This document shows positions 6,285 through 13,936 of a stretch of DNA of 14,085 bases, piece by piece. The notes under the pieces are model-generated. The model was not told where the DNA came from and did no database searches. It saw only the letters and a list, made by a program, of their open reading frames with translations. The stretch is from CAZTDD01 sp964612675 (GTDB lineage Bacteria; Hinthialibacterota; Hinthialibacteria; Hinthialibacterales; JAKPRU01), in contig CAZTDD010000158.1 in the NCBI GenBank assembly GCA_964612675.1, positions 1 to 14,085 on the forward strand, written 5' to 3'. The translations under genes were made by a program, and so were the position numbers. Numbering within the stretch: the stretch's first letter is position 1; the number at the start of each line of letters is the position of its first letter.

Positions 6285-6710
6285 ATGCGATGGCTGGCGG
6301 TGGTTTGCGGAGCGATGGCGGCGGTGCTGTGGGTGTTCTTCACCAAGATCAGCCTGATCACCCGCTATTGTCCTTCGCTGCTTACACAGGCGCGGGACGG
6401 CTTAGGGATGGTGTTCTTCAGCGCCGCAGCGGCGGTCGCACTCACTGTGTCCATGGCCGTCACCGCATCCGCAGTCCGATCCGGCTCATGGGGGTCCGAG
6501 GGAAAGGTCGCTTTCTGGGGCGGGGTGTTTCTATCGCTTGTATTCGTCGTGAGTGGTTTACAGTTCTTGCTGGTCGGACAATGGGAGGCTGTGCCGCCCC
6601 TGCTTTACGTCATCGTTAAGTTACTCCTCTTTCTCATAGTCATCGGATTTCTGATCGGTTCACTGATCGTTGGCAGGAAACGGGATAAGCAAAAACACGA
6701 ACACCGGTAG
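6285..6710 (+). CDS. Small four-helix membrane protein of unknown function
   Basis: A 141-residue integral membrane protein with no family I can name. Four hydrophobic segments are clear: about 3-20, 41-62, 75-97 and 104-129, followed by a strongly basic tail (GRKRDKQKHEHR). By the positive-inside rule the C-terminus should face the cytoplasm, and with four helices so should the N-terminus. I chose ATG 6285 because GGAG (6272-6275) stands nine bases before it; an in-frame TTG at 6246 would add 13 residues without a good ribosome site. The next gene, nadE, begins 69 bases downstream on the same strand, so they may share a transcript, but nothing in the sequence links their functions. Confidence 0.75.
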   Translation: MRWLAVVCGAMAAVLWVFFTKISLITRYCPSLLTQARDGLGMVFFSAAAAVALTVSMAVTASAVRSGSWGSEGKVAFWGGVFLSLVFVVSGLQFLLVGQWEAVPPLLYVIVKLLLFLIVIGFLIGSLIVGRKRDKQKHEHR

Positions 6711-6779
6711 GCGTCTTCCCGTCACGCAAAACGTGTTACCATACTGGCAAACAGCGCATAGGAGAAGCGAAAAACAGAC

Positions 6780-8573
6780 ATGTCAAGCGAATCCGCTCAG
6801 TATATCCGCCTGGCAGCAGCGCAGTTGAATCCCATTGTGGGCGACATTGCCGGCAACGCCGCGAAGGTTCAGACGACACTGAGCGAGTGCCGGAAGAGGA
6901 ACGTGCAAGTCGTCGCGTTCCCCGAGATGGTTCTCTCCGGCTATCCGCCCCGGGACTTGCTGCTCAAGACGCAGTACCTGGATGATTTGGACAACCATCT
7001 TCGGCAGCTGGTCCCCGAAACCAAAGGCTTGACCGCCATCATCGGTACAGTGATGCGAACCGGGGACGTCTTCAACGCCGCCGCGGTGATTCATGACGGA
7101 ACCCTCTTAGGTTATGTCCCCAAGACCAACCTGCCGAATTACCAGGTATTTGACGAAAAACGGTATTTCCAGTCGGCTCGCGAGCGCGTGGTCTTCAAAA
7201 CGGACCTCCTCACATTCGGTGTGGCGGTTTGTGAGGATTTGTGGTATCCGAGAACCGTGGCACAACTGGCGGAATGTGGAATCGAGCTGCTTGTAGTGGT
7301 CTCTGCGTCTCCATTTTGCGTCAGCAAACCCGTCGAACGGCGCACGCTGCTGTCGGCACGTGCGGCAGACCACAGCGTGTCCGTCCTCTACTCGAACCAG
7401 GTGGGCGGACAGGATGAACTGGTATTCGACGGCCGAAGCATGGTGGTGGGGGGCGATGGCGAGGTTCTGGCGGAAGCGAAAGCGTTTGAAGAGGATCTCC
7501 TGATCAAAGACGTTTATCTGGAAGAGCTGCGGCGAAAGCGACTCGCCGTACCCCTCCAGCGTGATTGGCCTCGGGATCAGTCCGCACTCGCGAGGGTCGT
7601 TGACTCCGTGGGCGAGACCAAACCGCTGGCAGGCAGAGAGACACGCCTCGATCTTTCCAATAATCCATTCATCCCCCAGCCGAAAGAACACATCTACAAT
7701 CCAATTGAGAATGTCTACCGTGCGTTAGTCTGCGGAGTTAGGGATTATGTCGACAAGAACGGTTTCAGCCAGGTTGTCATCGGTCTCTCGGGGGGGATCG
7801 ATTCATCGCTCACGTGCGCTATCGCGGTGGATGCGCTGGGTCCGGAGCGTGTCCTCGGAGTCTCGATGCCCAGCCGGTATTCCTCCGATCACAGCAAGTC
7901 CGATGCACAACAGCTGGCCGAAAACCTGGGGATCGAATACAAAACCGTCGCCATAGAATCCATGTTCAACTCGTATTTGGAGGTTCTCGAACCTCACTTC
8001 GCCGGGCGCGAAATGGATATCGCGGAGGAGAATATTCAAGCCCGCATTCGAGGGGCGATTCTGATGGCGTTGTCCAACAAGTTTGGGTATCTGGTATTGG
8101 CCACCGGAAACAAGTCCGAGTTGGCGGTGGGGTACGCGACTTTGTACGGCGACATGTGCGGTGGGCTCGCGGTGATCTCGGACGTACCCAAAACCTGGGT
8201 ATACAAGCTGGCTCGATATCGTAACGAGATCGGTGAACGCGAGATCATCCCGCGCAGTGTGATCGAGAAAACACCGTCCGCCGAACTCCGGCCCGACCAG
8301 AAAGACACGGACTCGCTGCCTGACTATGATATCCTCGACGGAATCTTACATGCCTATATCGAACTCGAGTACAGCGTCCGTGACATCGTGGGATTGGGGT
8401 ATGAGGAGGAAGTCGTCCGCCGTGTGATTGGGATGGTGGATGGCGCAGAGTACAAGCGTCGTCAGGCGGCGATCGGAATCCGTGTGACCGCAAAGGCATT
8501 TGGCACGGACAGGCGTTTGCCGATCACCAATCGTTACAGCGAGGCGGACGGTGTGGACGACGTTGAGGGGTAA
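6780..8573 (+). CDS. nadE: Glutamine-dependent NAD+ synthase
   Basis: Performs the final step of NAD synthesis: deamido-NAD to NAD with ATP, using ammonia freed from glutamine. Two domains fit the 597-residue length. Residues 10-270 are a nitrilase-type glutaminase with the expected triad Glu49 (FPEMVLSGYPPRDLL), Lys115 (YVPKTNLPNY) and Cys151 (VAVCEDLW). Residues 305-590 are the synthetase with the ATP-binding loop GLSGGIDSS (335-343), then LATGNKSELAVGYATLYGDM. Because it has its own glutaminase it does not depend on free ammonia. The start ATG has GGAG 15 bases upstream, a longer spacing than most genes here; no better start is visible. The protein looks complete. It follows the small membrane protein gene by 69 bases and is followed by a separate promoter at 8660. 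Confidence 0.96.
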   Translation: MSSESAQYIRLAAAQLNPIVGDIAGNAAKVQTTLSECRKRNVQVVAFPEMVLSGYPPRDLLLKTQYLDDLDNHLRQLVPETKGLTAIIGTVMRTGDVFNAAAVIHDGTLLGYVPKTNLPNYQVFDEKRYFQSARERVVFKTDLLTFGVAVCEDLWYPRTVAQLAECGIELLVVVSASPFCVSKPVERRTLLSARAADHSVSVLYSNQVGGQDELVFDGRSMVVGGDGEVLAEAKAFEEDLLIKDVYLEELRRKRLAVPLQRDWPRDQSALARVVDSVGETKPLAGRETRLDLSNNPFIPQPKEHIYNPIENVYRALVCGVRDYVDKNGFSQVVIGLSGGIDSSLTCAIAVDALGPERVLGVSMPSRYSSDHSKSDAQQLAENLGIEYKTVAIESMFNSYLEVLEPHFAGREMDIAEENIQARIRGAILMALSNKFGYLVLATGNKSELAVGYATLYGDMCGGLAVISDVPKTWVYKLARYRNEIGEREIIPRSVIEKTPSAELRPDQKDTDSLPDYDILDGILHAYIELEYSVRDIVGLGYEEEVVRRVIGMVDGAEYKRRQAAIGIRVTAKAFGTDRRLPITNRYSEADGVDDVEG

Positions 8574-8659
8574 ACCGGGCACAACCCAATCGTCAAACGT
8601 ACGGTTCATCCAACAACAATGTTCCCAAAGCAAAACGAATTCCTGAAGGCGTCAGTTGC

Positions 8660-8688
8660 TTGACAGACAGCCACCGACGGCGTATCGT
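8660..8688 (+). promoter_or_regulatory. Sigma-70-type promoter for the flavodoxin-like pair
   Basis: TTGACA (8660-8665), a 17-base spacer and TATCGT (8683-8688) form a good promoter. Transcription would begin near 8695, leaving about 70 bases of untranslated leader before the ATG at 8765. It indicates that the pair is expressed apart from nadE. Confidence 0.5.
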
Positions 8689-8764
8689 CCCGATCCTAAG
8701 ATGCCATCTCTCTTCAGCAGACCGTTCCTTCGGGTTTTGCATTTGGAGCAAAAGGAGAAATCTC

Positions 8765-9433
8765 ATGAGCAGAAATTCGTGGTATGCGATGGGTTTCGCT
8801 TGTCTTCTATGTGCCCACGCATTATCAGCGGAAGCCGCAAGCGAAAGGCCAACCGGTGTTCTGATTATCCATGCGGGCGGCCAGCCGGCCGAGAAATATC
8901 GAAGCTCCGAGCTTACCCGGGAGGACCTGGATGCAATTACAATGGCTACCCCAAAAGCATACAACACCCACACGATCGCGGCCGATCTCGGACGGGAACT
9001 GGAAAGTCGTGGTATAACGGTGAAAGTGGTAGATGCATCTGAAATCAACTCCCATGAGATCGTATTTGAATACTCTGTTCTGGTCCTGGGGGCACCGGCA
9101 CGCTATGGGGAAGTGGGGTGGGAAATGAAGAAATTCGTCGACGAAATGATATGGAGAATACACTGTCTCGTCCCTGATCGATTCGCAAATCATCGCGTTG
9201 CCGCTTACGCCATGGGGGCATCCAGCGAGGGCGGCACGACCGCTGTCTTAAATTTTCTTGACGGAATCATGACTGCCAACCGTACCACTCTCGGAGCTCG
9301 CGCCGATTTCCTTCGGCATTACAGCTCGGCGACAGTGGCGAATATGATCAAGCTTTTTGCTGATGAAATTGTCGAATTATTACCAAGTCCGCCCGCGGAA
9401 GTAAGCAATTATAAAGCTTATGATGATAAATAA
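8765..9433 (+). CDS. Exported flavodoxin-like protein, copy 1
   Basis: A 222-residue protein with a flavodoxin-like fold and a Sec signal peptide (1-24, cleavage expected after SAEA). ATG 8765 has AGGAG six or so bases before it; a longer reading from 8660 would overlap the promoter. Mature part: strand GVLIIHAGG (31-39), then an insertion of about 25 residues (QPAEKYRSSELTREDLDAIT), then NTHTIAADLGRELESRGITV (67-86), which occupies the place of the FMN phosphate-binding loop and first helix, and SVLVLGAPARYGEVGWEMKKF (104-124, shown in part), the usual second flavin loop and helix. The classical TGNT sequence is absent, so flavin binding is uncertain. Flavodoxins normally act in the cytoplasm; this one should be periplasmic or exported. 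The next gene is its paralog. It could be an NAD(P)H:quinone-oxidoreductase-like or a non-flavin binding protein. Confidence 0.75.
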   Translation: MSRNSWYAMGFACLLCAHALSAEAASERPTGVLIIHAGGQPAEKYRSSELTREDLDAITMATPKAYNTHTIAADLGRELESRGITVKVVDASEINSHEIVFEYSVLVLGAPARYGEVGWEMKKFVDEMIWRIHCLVPDRFANHRVAAYAMGASSEGGTTAVLNFLDGIMTANRTTLGARADFLRHYSSATVANMIKLFADEIVELLPSPPAEVSNYKAYDDK

Positions 9434-9480
9434 AGGATTTTCGTATTATTTCCTATTTTGCGGAAAATGCGACATCCTTT
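9432..9480 (+). terminator. Weak inverted repeat between the flavodoxin-like genes
   Basis: AAAGGAT (9432-9438) pairs with ATCCTTT (9474-9480), with weaker complementarity inside (ATTTTCG with CGGAAAAT). It might attenuate read-through into copy 2 or stabilise the mRNA. Its stem is AT-rich and no T-tract follows immediately, so a true terminator is doubtful. Confidence 0.2.
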
Positions 9481-9511
9481 GTAAATCCCGAAAAAGAAAA
9501 GAGGAGAGATC

Positions 9512-10165
9512 ATGATCCGGATTTCCGCTGCCGTAGTGGTTTTTGTGAGCCTTATATGTTTCCAGGTCCTATCTGCAATAGCCGCCGAAAACAATCCGCC
9601 CAGTGTCTTGATTGTATATACCGTGGGACAACCTTCCGAAAAGTTCGGTAATTTCACCCGCGAAGATTTGGATGCGGTTACAACGGCTACAGGTGTGTCA
9701 CACAACACAAAAACGGTCGCGTCCGATCTGAAACAAGAACTCGAGAGCCGTGGCATTCAGACAACAATAGTCGATGCCCTTGAACTCAAATCTCACGACA
9801 TCATATTCGAACATTCTGTGTTGGTCTTGGGGACGCCGGTGCGTTATGCGCACATCGGCTGGGAAATGAAGAAATTCATCGATGAAATAATGTGGCGAGT
9901 ACGCTGGCTCGAATCACGGGAATTCGCTGGATGGCCGGTTGCCGTTTATACGATGGCAGGCGGTAGCGGAGCGCCCGCTTTGGATTATATCAAGTTGATC
10001 ATGGGATTCGCCAGCACGAGTGTAAAAGCGCACGGCGACTTCCTGGCAACTGACGGTCCGACGATGAAAACGAAAAAGATCGAAAGCCTCGCCGATCAAA
10101 TCGTCGAATTATTGCCGGAACCGCCCGCAGGAGTGAGCAATTACAAGGTCTACGATGAGAAATGA
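9512..10165 (+). CDS. Exported flavodoxin-like protein, copy 2
   Basis: Paralog of the preceding gene, 217 residues, starting ATG 9512 with GAGGAGAG just upstream. It has its own Sec signal peptide (1-24, cleavage after SAIA) whose sequence differs from copy 1 while the mature parts agree at many blocks: TREDLDA, NTKTVASDLKQELESRG (65-81), SVLVLGTPVRY (102-112), GWEMKKFIDEIMWR, ADQIVELLPEPPAGVSNYK and YDEK at the end. The TGNT-type phosphate loop is missing here too (GVSHNTKT). The pair therefore arose by tandem duplication and has diverged, most in the signal peptide and in the middle (131-185). Function unknown; a paired or alternating role is possible but unproven. It ends 26 bases before the convergent dehydrogenase gene. 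Confidence 0.75.
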   Translation: MIRISAAVVVFVSLICFQVLSAIAAENNPPSVLIVYTVGQPSEKFGNFTREDLDAVTTATGVSHNTKTVASDLKQELESRGIQTTIVDALELKSHDIIFEHSVLVLGTPVRYAHIGWEMKKFIDEIMWRVRWLESREFAGWPVAVYTMAGGSGAPALDYIKLIMGFASTSVKAHGDFLATDGPTMKTKKIESLADQIVELLPEPPAGVSNYKVYDEK

Positions 10166-10191
10166 CGTATAAACGGAATGCGTGAGGACCG

Positions 10192-11280
10192 CTAAGCCCC
10201 CATCTCGATCAACACCTTGATCGCAGCGTGCCGTTCTTTGTCGCAAGCGATCTTGAACGCGTCGAGGGCCCGCTCCAGCGGGAATCGGTGAGTAATCATC
10301 GGCTCGACCTTCACGTGTCCACAAGCCACGAGGTCGAGTGCCCGCTGAAAATCTCGATACTGTGCGTTCGCAGACGTGGCAATTGTCTTCTCGCCGCTTA
10401 GCGCCGTGGCCGGAACGCGCAGGGTATCGGACTTCGTTGCCATCAGAATGAGACGCCCGCCGCGTGCCAATAGCGCCAGCGATTGCTCAATCGTCTCGTC
10501 CGTGCCGACAGTATTGAAAACCACTTCAGCCCCGCGTTCGCCCAGATGCTCACGCACCATCGGAACTAGATCGGCCCCCCTCGCGGAGGAAACGTCGATC
10601 GTTTTGTCGGCACCGAGTTTCTCGGCCACTTCGAGTATCGGACTGCAAACGTCGGTGATCATTACTCTGGCTGCGCCGAACGATTTCGCAATCTGCAAAA
10701 TCGAAAGACCAATCGGTCCTGCGCCGAGAATCAATACATTCTCACAAGAGATCAATCGCGAAACATCCACAGAGTGAAGGGATGCAAGAACCGGATCCAA
10801 AAACGAGGCTTCGGCGCAGGTAACATGATCCGGCACCGGATAAACCTTGTCCGCCCAAATCGCACAATACTCCCCCATACCGCCTGGATAATACTCCCGT
10901 TCGCCCCATCCCTGACCGTGCCCTAAATGCTGCGTGTGGATACAGAATTGCTCGTTCCCCATCCGGCAGTCATAACACATTCCGCACGATCGAAAACTGA
11001 GCACTCCGACGCGCTGTCCCACCAAAGACTCCTGCGCACGTTCGCCCGCCTCCACAACCGTCCCCGCCAATTCGTGCCCCAGAATGATATTCGGGGGATT
11101 CGGGCGGTCCTCCCCGAGCGTCTGACGAGCCCAGGGATTATCACCGTAATAGTAACGTACATCGCTGCCGCAGATACCGCACAATTCGACCCGAACGAGG
11201 ACTTCATCGGGCTCCGGTTTTGGTGTCGGGACATCGACAACCTCAATGCATTCCGGCTTTCTGAGCACAAGCGCTTTCAT
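10192..11280 (-). CDS. Zinc-dependent alcohol/polyol dehydrogenase (MDR family)
   Basis: A 362-residue medium-chain dehydrogenase. Catalytic zinc ligands: Cys37 (CGICGSD), His69-Glu70 (GHELAG) with Asp162 region further on. The structural zinc set is present: Cys99, Cys102, Cys105 and Cys113 (CGMCYDCRMGNEQFC). The Rossmann nucleotide loop is GAGPIGL (186-192), then TDVCSP at the second strand, with Asp favouring NAD over NADP. Closest well-known relatives by pattern are sorbitol, threonine and butanediol dehydrogenases; the substrate cannot be decided. Start ATG has AGGAAGG upstream. The gene begins 21 bases after tyrA on the same strand, so it probably is the third gene of the pheA-tyrA operon. 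Whether it works in aromatic metabolism or is just attached is not clear. Confidence 0.88.
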   Translation of the reverse strand: MKALVLRKPECIEVVDVPTPKPEPDEVLVRVELCGICGSDVRYYYGDNPWARQTLGEDRPNPPNIILGHELAGTVVEAGERAQESLVGQRVGVLSFRSCGMCYDCRMGNEQFCIHTQHLGHGQGWGEREYYPGGMGEYCAIWADKVYPVPDHVTCAEASFLDPVLASLHSVDVSRLISCENVLILGAGPIGLSILQIAKSFGAARVMITDVCSPILEVAEKLGADKTIDVSSARGADLVPMVREHLGERGAEVVFNTVGTDETIEQSLALLARGGRLILMATKSDTLRVPATALSGEKTIATSANAQYRDFQRALDLVACGHVKVEPMITHRFPLERALDAFKIACDKERHAAIKVLIEMGA

Positions 11281-11301
11281 ATCATTCTTACCTTCCTGGA
11301 T

Positions 11302-12180
11302 TCAGGTCGAGGAATTGTCACGATCGATTCTCTCGCAAAGACGAAGACGTTCAATACGTGCCCGTTCCAGGAAAGACTCGACCTCGGCGAAGTCCTCACG
11401 GTCAAGGAGATCCTTCAACGAGGCGAGTTCGTCCATCAGTTCTCCAATGGCGGCTACAATCTCGCGCTGGTTGTGTTGGCAGATCTCGGCCCACAACTCC
11501 GGTCCGCCCGCAGCTAGCCGTGTCGTATCTCGGAACCCCGCTCCGACAAGATCGGTCAAGTTCGGGTGCGAATTTCGTCCGAGAAGGGAACACAAAGCGG
11601 ACGCCGCCATATGCGGCAAATGGCTGGTACGGGCTGCCAGCCGATCGTGTTCTTCAGGCGAGAGTTGGATTACTTTCATGCCGACCCCCTGCCATAACTC
11701 CACAACCCGGGCCGTCGATTGAGCGTCGGTCTGTTCAGTCGGCGTCACAATGCAGACCCGGTTTTCGAATAAATCCCGGTCCGCGTGCATAACCCCGGTG
11801 TTATGCGATCCGGCCATGGGGTGAGAACCGACAAAATTGTTGCCGGCTCCGAGAATCTGCTCGCACGATTCCACGATGCGGGTTTTCGTGCTGCCCACAT
11901 CGGTGACGATTGTGTCGTCCGATATCTTCGACCGATGCGCCTCCAGCAGAAGACCGATCTGCTCCACCGGAGCGGCAAGAACAACCAGACCGCCCTCCGC
12001 ACGCCAGGGATCGTCGAGAAGATGAAACTCAGTAATCGCTCCCACATCGACGGCTTTCTGAAGACGGTCGGAACTGCGTCCGATACCAACGACGCGCTTT
12101 GCCAGTCCTCGGGAACGCAGTGCCAACCCCAATGATCCGCCGAGCAGGCCGACTCCGACAATTAAAACGTGTTCGAACAT
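11302..12180 (-). CDS. tyrA: Prephenate dehydrogenase
   Basis: Converts prephenate to 4-hydroxyphenylpyruvate with NAD, the route to tyrosine. The 292-residue single-domain form has the Rossmann loop GVGLLGGSLG (9-18), the DVGSTK motif (94-99), GSHPMAGSHNTG (118-129, active-site His120) and the substrate helix HDRLAARTSHLPH (178-190). No ACT domain follows, so direct feedback by tyrosine through ACT is not expected. An arogenate dehydrogenase role cannot be excluded. Its ATG lies 19 bases before the stop of pheA, inside its end, with AGGAAAAG just upstream, which suggests coupled translation. The dehydrogenase gene follows after 21 bases. Confidence 0.93.
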   Translation of the reverse strand: MFEHVLIVGVGLLGGSLGLALRSRGLAKRVVGIGRSSDRLQKAVDVGAITEFHLLDDPWRAEGGLVVLAAPVEQIGLLLEAHRSKISDDTIVTDVGSTKTRIVESCEQILGAGNNFVGSHPMAGSHNTGVMHADRDLFENRVCIVTPTEQTDAQSTARVVELWQGVGMKVIQLSPEEHDRLAARTSHLPHMAASALCSLLGRNSHPNLTDLVGAGFRDTTRLAAGGPELWAEICQHNQREIVAAIGELMDELASLKDLLDREDFAEVESFLERARIERLRLCERIDRDNSST

Positions 12181-13250
12181 ACTTTTCCTGAATCGCCACG
12201 CGGGAAGGATCCCAGAACCTTCGAATAGATGCTGCTTGAGCTCAGTTCCTGCAGAGCCGCCGAAACGTAGTCTTCCTGAACATGTCCTTCCAGTTCCACA
12301 AAGAACATGTATTGCCAGGCCTCACGTCTTGTCGGCCGCGAAACGAGATTCGTCAAATTCAAGCCGTGTCGTTTCATCGGCTCCAGCGTCTTATACAAGG
12401 CTCCTACTTCATCGCGAATGAAGATCGTCAACGCGGTTTTATCGTCCCCGCTGGGCTGAACTTCCTCTCGGCCCAAAATAAAAAATCGAGTGGTGTTCCC
12501 GACGCTGTCTTCAATGCCACGCACTTTGATTGGCACACCGAATAGCTGCGAAGCCAAATGGCTCGCGATAGCGGCGCTTTCGGGATCTTCCTTCGCCATG
12601 ATCACACCGTGCGCCGTACTCGATGTGACCAACACTTCCGCGTTTGGCAAATTCCGCTCCAGCCAGAGTCGGCATTGCGCGATCGCCTGACCATGCGAAT
12701 AAACCCGCTTGATTTGTTCCAGTTCCCCATGACTGATCAAGCTATGAACAACTGGCAGATACGTCTCGGCAACGATTCGCAACGGCGAGGTCACAAATCG
12801 ATCCATCGTAGCGCTGACACCGCCTTCAAAAGAATTCTCAATCGCCGCGATTCCATAGTCGGCTCGGTTTCGTTCCACCTCGCTGAAAATCCCGTCAATC
12901 GAGTTCACCGGGACAAAAACGGCGGAACTCCCGAAATGGCTCAAACCGGCCATGTGGTGGTAACTCGCCTCCGGACCGAGATAGGAAACGCGAATGGTTT
13001 TTTGAAGCGACAGGCAAGCCGAAATGATCTCCTTGTACACCGAGGCAATCGCCTCTTTCGGAAATGTCCCGGGAACAAGGTTGGTCAACCGCTCCATGAT
13101 TTCCTTTTCACGGGCGGGTACATAGTACGGATCTCCTCGCTCGTTCTTGATCCGTCCGACTTTCCGAGCGCACTCTCCACGTTTGTGCAGTAACTCAATA
13201 ATCTGTTTGTCTATCGAATCGATTTCTTCGCGGAGTTGGTTCAGATCCAC
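12162..13250 (-). CDS. pheA: Bifunctional chorismate mutase / prephenate dehydratase (P-protein)
   Basis: A 362-residue three-domain enzyme of phenylalanine synthesis. AroQ chorismate mutase occupies about 1-85 (LNQLREEIDSIDKQIIELL, then RIKNERGDPYYVPARE). Prephenate dehydratase occupies about 87-260, with YLGPEASYHHMA, AIENSFEGGVSATMD, STAHG and the catalytic GNTTRF (251-256). The C-terminal ACT domain (272-345) is the usual Phe-binding regulatory part; where E. coli has GALV and ESRP, this protein has GALY (283-286) and VSRP (303-306), so Phe control may differ. I chose GTG 13250 since AGGGAG stands nine bases upstream and the mutase domain starts just after; a TTG at 13322 would add 24 unrelated residues. 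The stop lies within tyrA. Likely first gene of pheA-tyrA-dehydrogenase. Confidence 0.95.
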   Translation of the reverse strand: MDLNQLREEIDSIDKQIIELLHKRGECARKVGRIKNERGDPYYVPAREKEIMERLTNLVPGTFPKEAIASVYKEIISACLSLQKTIRVSYLGPEASYHHMAGLSHFGSSAVFVPVNSIDGIFSEVERNRADYGIAAIENSFEGGVSATMDRFVTSPLRIVAETYLPVVHSLISHGELEQIKRVYSHGQAIAQCRLWLERNLPNAEVLVTSSTAHGVIMAKEDPESAAIASHLASQLFGVPIKVRGIEDSVGNTTRFFILGREEVQPSGDDKTALTIFIRDEVGALYKTLEPMKRHGLNLTNLVSRPTRREAWQYMFFVELEGHVQEDYVSAALQELSSSSIYSKVLGSFPRGDSGKVCSNTF

Positions 13251-13325
13251 GGTTCGGGTCTCCCTTTTCCCCAGTCGGTGACACGGCGCACAAGGTGGTT
13301 CTTTTACGTCAACCCCACCCAAACC

Positions 13326-13364
13326 CTCCCCTTACTGCGGTCACGCAAGCGTCGCCCTCTTGGG
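13326..13364 (+). repeat. Palindromic repeat R1 (diverged copy)
   Basis: This 39-base stretch (CTCCCCTTACTGCGGTCACG onward) matches 14020-14058 in the same orientation at 36 of 39 positions by eye. Its centre is a degenerate form of the GGCCACGC palindrome seen in R2. Confidence 0.7.
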
Positions 13365-13382
13365 CAGGAACATTCGGATCGA

Positions 13383-13473
13383 ATGCACATCTTCGCGTCG
13401 AGCTCGCGTTCGAATGTGCATGTCAACGAACGCGCAAATATACGAATCTGCACATATATGGGCGCGCATATAT
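13383..13473. repeat. Nested inverted repeats with alternating purine-pyrimidine sequence
   Basis: ATGCACAT (13383-13390) pairs with ATGTGCAT (13414-13421), with CGCG at 13394 and 13405 around CGAGCTCG inside. Then ATATATG (13454-13460) pairs with CATATAT (13467-13473) around GGCGCG. The tract GCGCGCATATATACG alternates purines and pyrimidines, which favours Z-DNA or cruciform structure. It lies 133 to 223 bases upstream of the pheA start, so it could be a regulatory or structural site. Confidence 0.45.
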
Positions 13474-13510
13474 ACGAGCTCACGCGCAAACGAGCGCACG
13501 AGCCCTCCCC

Positions 13511-13571
13511 TTCTCCCCCAAGAGGGCCACGCTTGCGTGGCCAAAGGTAGGGGAGATTCAGAGGGGGTTGA
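13511..13571 (-). repeat. Palindromic repeat R2 (inverted copy)
   Basis: Reading the minus strand, this 61-base copy matches 14004-14064 at 56 of 61 positions by eye. Its core GGCCACGC TT GCGTGGCC (13525-13542) is an 8-bp perfect stem with a two-base loop, and flanking TCTCCCC and GGGGAGA can pair as an outer stem. This is the best preserved hairpin of the family and resembles REP/BIME-type intergenic palindromes. Confidence 0.8.
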
Positions 13572-13599
13572 AGTCTTCGCTTCCTGTACCCCCCCGACT

Positions 13600-13630
13600 C
13601 TTTGCCGCCCTACTAGACGGTGCCGCAAAG
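13600..13630. repeat. Hairpin B1 beside R2
   Basis: CTTTGC (13600-13605) pairs with GCAAAG (13625-13630), with CCG and CGG in the interior. The arrangement matches hairpin B2 at 13937-13979 in inverted order relative to the R copies, so R2 plus B1 looks like an inverted copy of B2 plus R3. Confidence 0.4.
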
Positions 13631-13821
13631 GCAGGTCCCGACTGTGATAGCGTACGCTGCTTGCCCCAAAAATCAGTCACTCAAATGATGTCTCAAATGA
13701 GTACTACAACAGACTTATGAATCTCAGACGCATGTCGCAGCGACGCTGTCCTTACAACCGCTCTAGTATACACATTTCGTCACTTCGAACGAGGTTGCAC
13801 ACAGGCAAACAGTGACGCCGC

Positions 13822-13902
13822 CGCAAAGAGTCAGCCTAGCATTAGAAGTTCCCCTCTCCCGACGCAAAGAGTCAGCCTAGCATTAGAAGTTCCCCTCTCC
13901 CG
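13822..13902 (+). repeat. 41-bp tandem duplication
   Basis: The unit starting CGCAAAGAGTCAGCCTAGCA at 13822 recurs at 13863. Forty consecutive bases are identical between the two copies, the second ending in the CCCTCTCCC hairpin. The perfect identity indicates a recent duplication or an assembly artefact. Confidence 0.85.
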
Positions 13903-13913
13903 CCGGGAGAGGG
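13893..13913. repeat. CCCTCTCCC/GGGAGAGGG hairpin repeat
   Basis: CCCTCTCCC (13893-13901) and GGGAGAGGG (13905-13913) form a 9-bp perfect stem with a three-base loop, followed by TTAGGGTGAGGG. This matches, from memory, a widely scattered class of bacterial intergenic repeats. It is not followed by a T-tract. Confidence 0.6.
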
Positions 13914-13936
13914 TTAGGGTGAGGGACGATTCTTGT

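Noticed and set aside
8346..8633. Minus-strand frames within nadE and other long genes
   Set aside because: These are shadows of the highly biased codon use of nadE, ackA, prs and the pheA operon; the sense frames carry clear family motifs.
8660..8764. Longer start of the first flavodoxin-like gene at 8660
   Set aside because: It would hide the signal peptide behind 35 basic residues and overlaps the TTGACA promoter; ATG 8765 follows a strong AGGAG.
10166..10191. Terminator between the convergent flavodoxin-like and dehydrogenase genes
   Set aside because: Only 26 bases separate the stops and no hairpin with a T-tract is visible.
13295..13720. Overlapping open frames upstream of pheA as new genes
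   Set aside because: They overlap one another on both strands, are rich in Arg, Pro and Ser, run across inverted repeats and lack ribosome sites.
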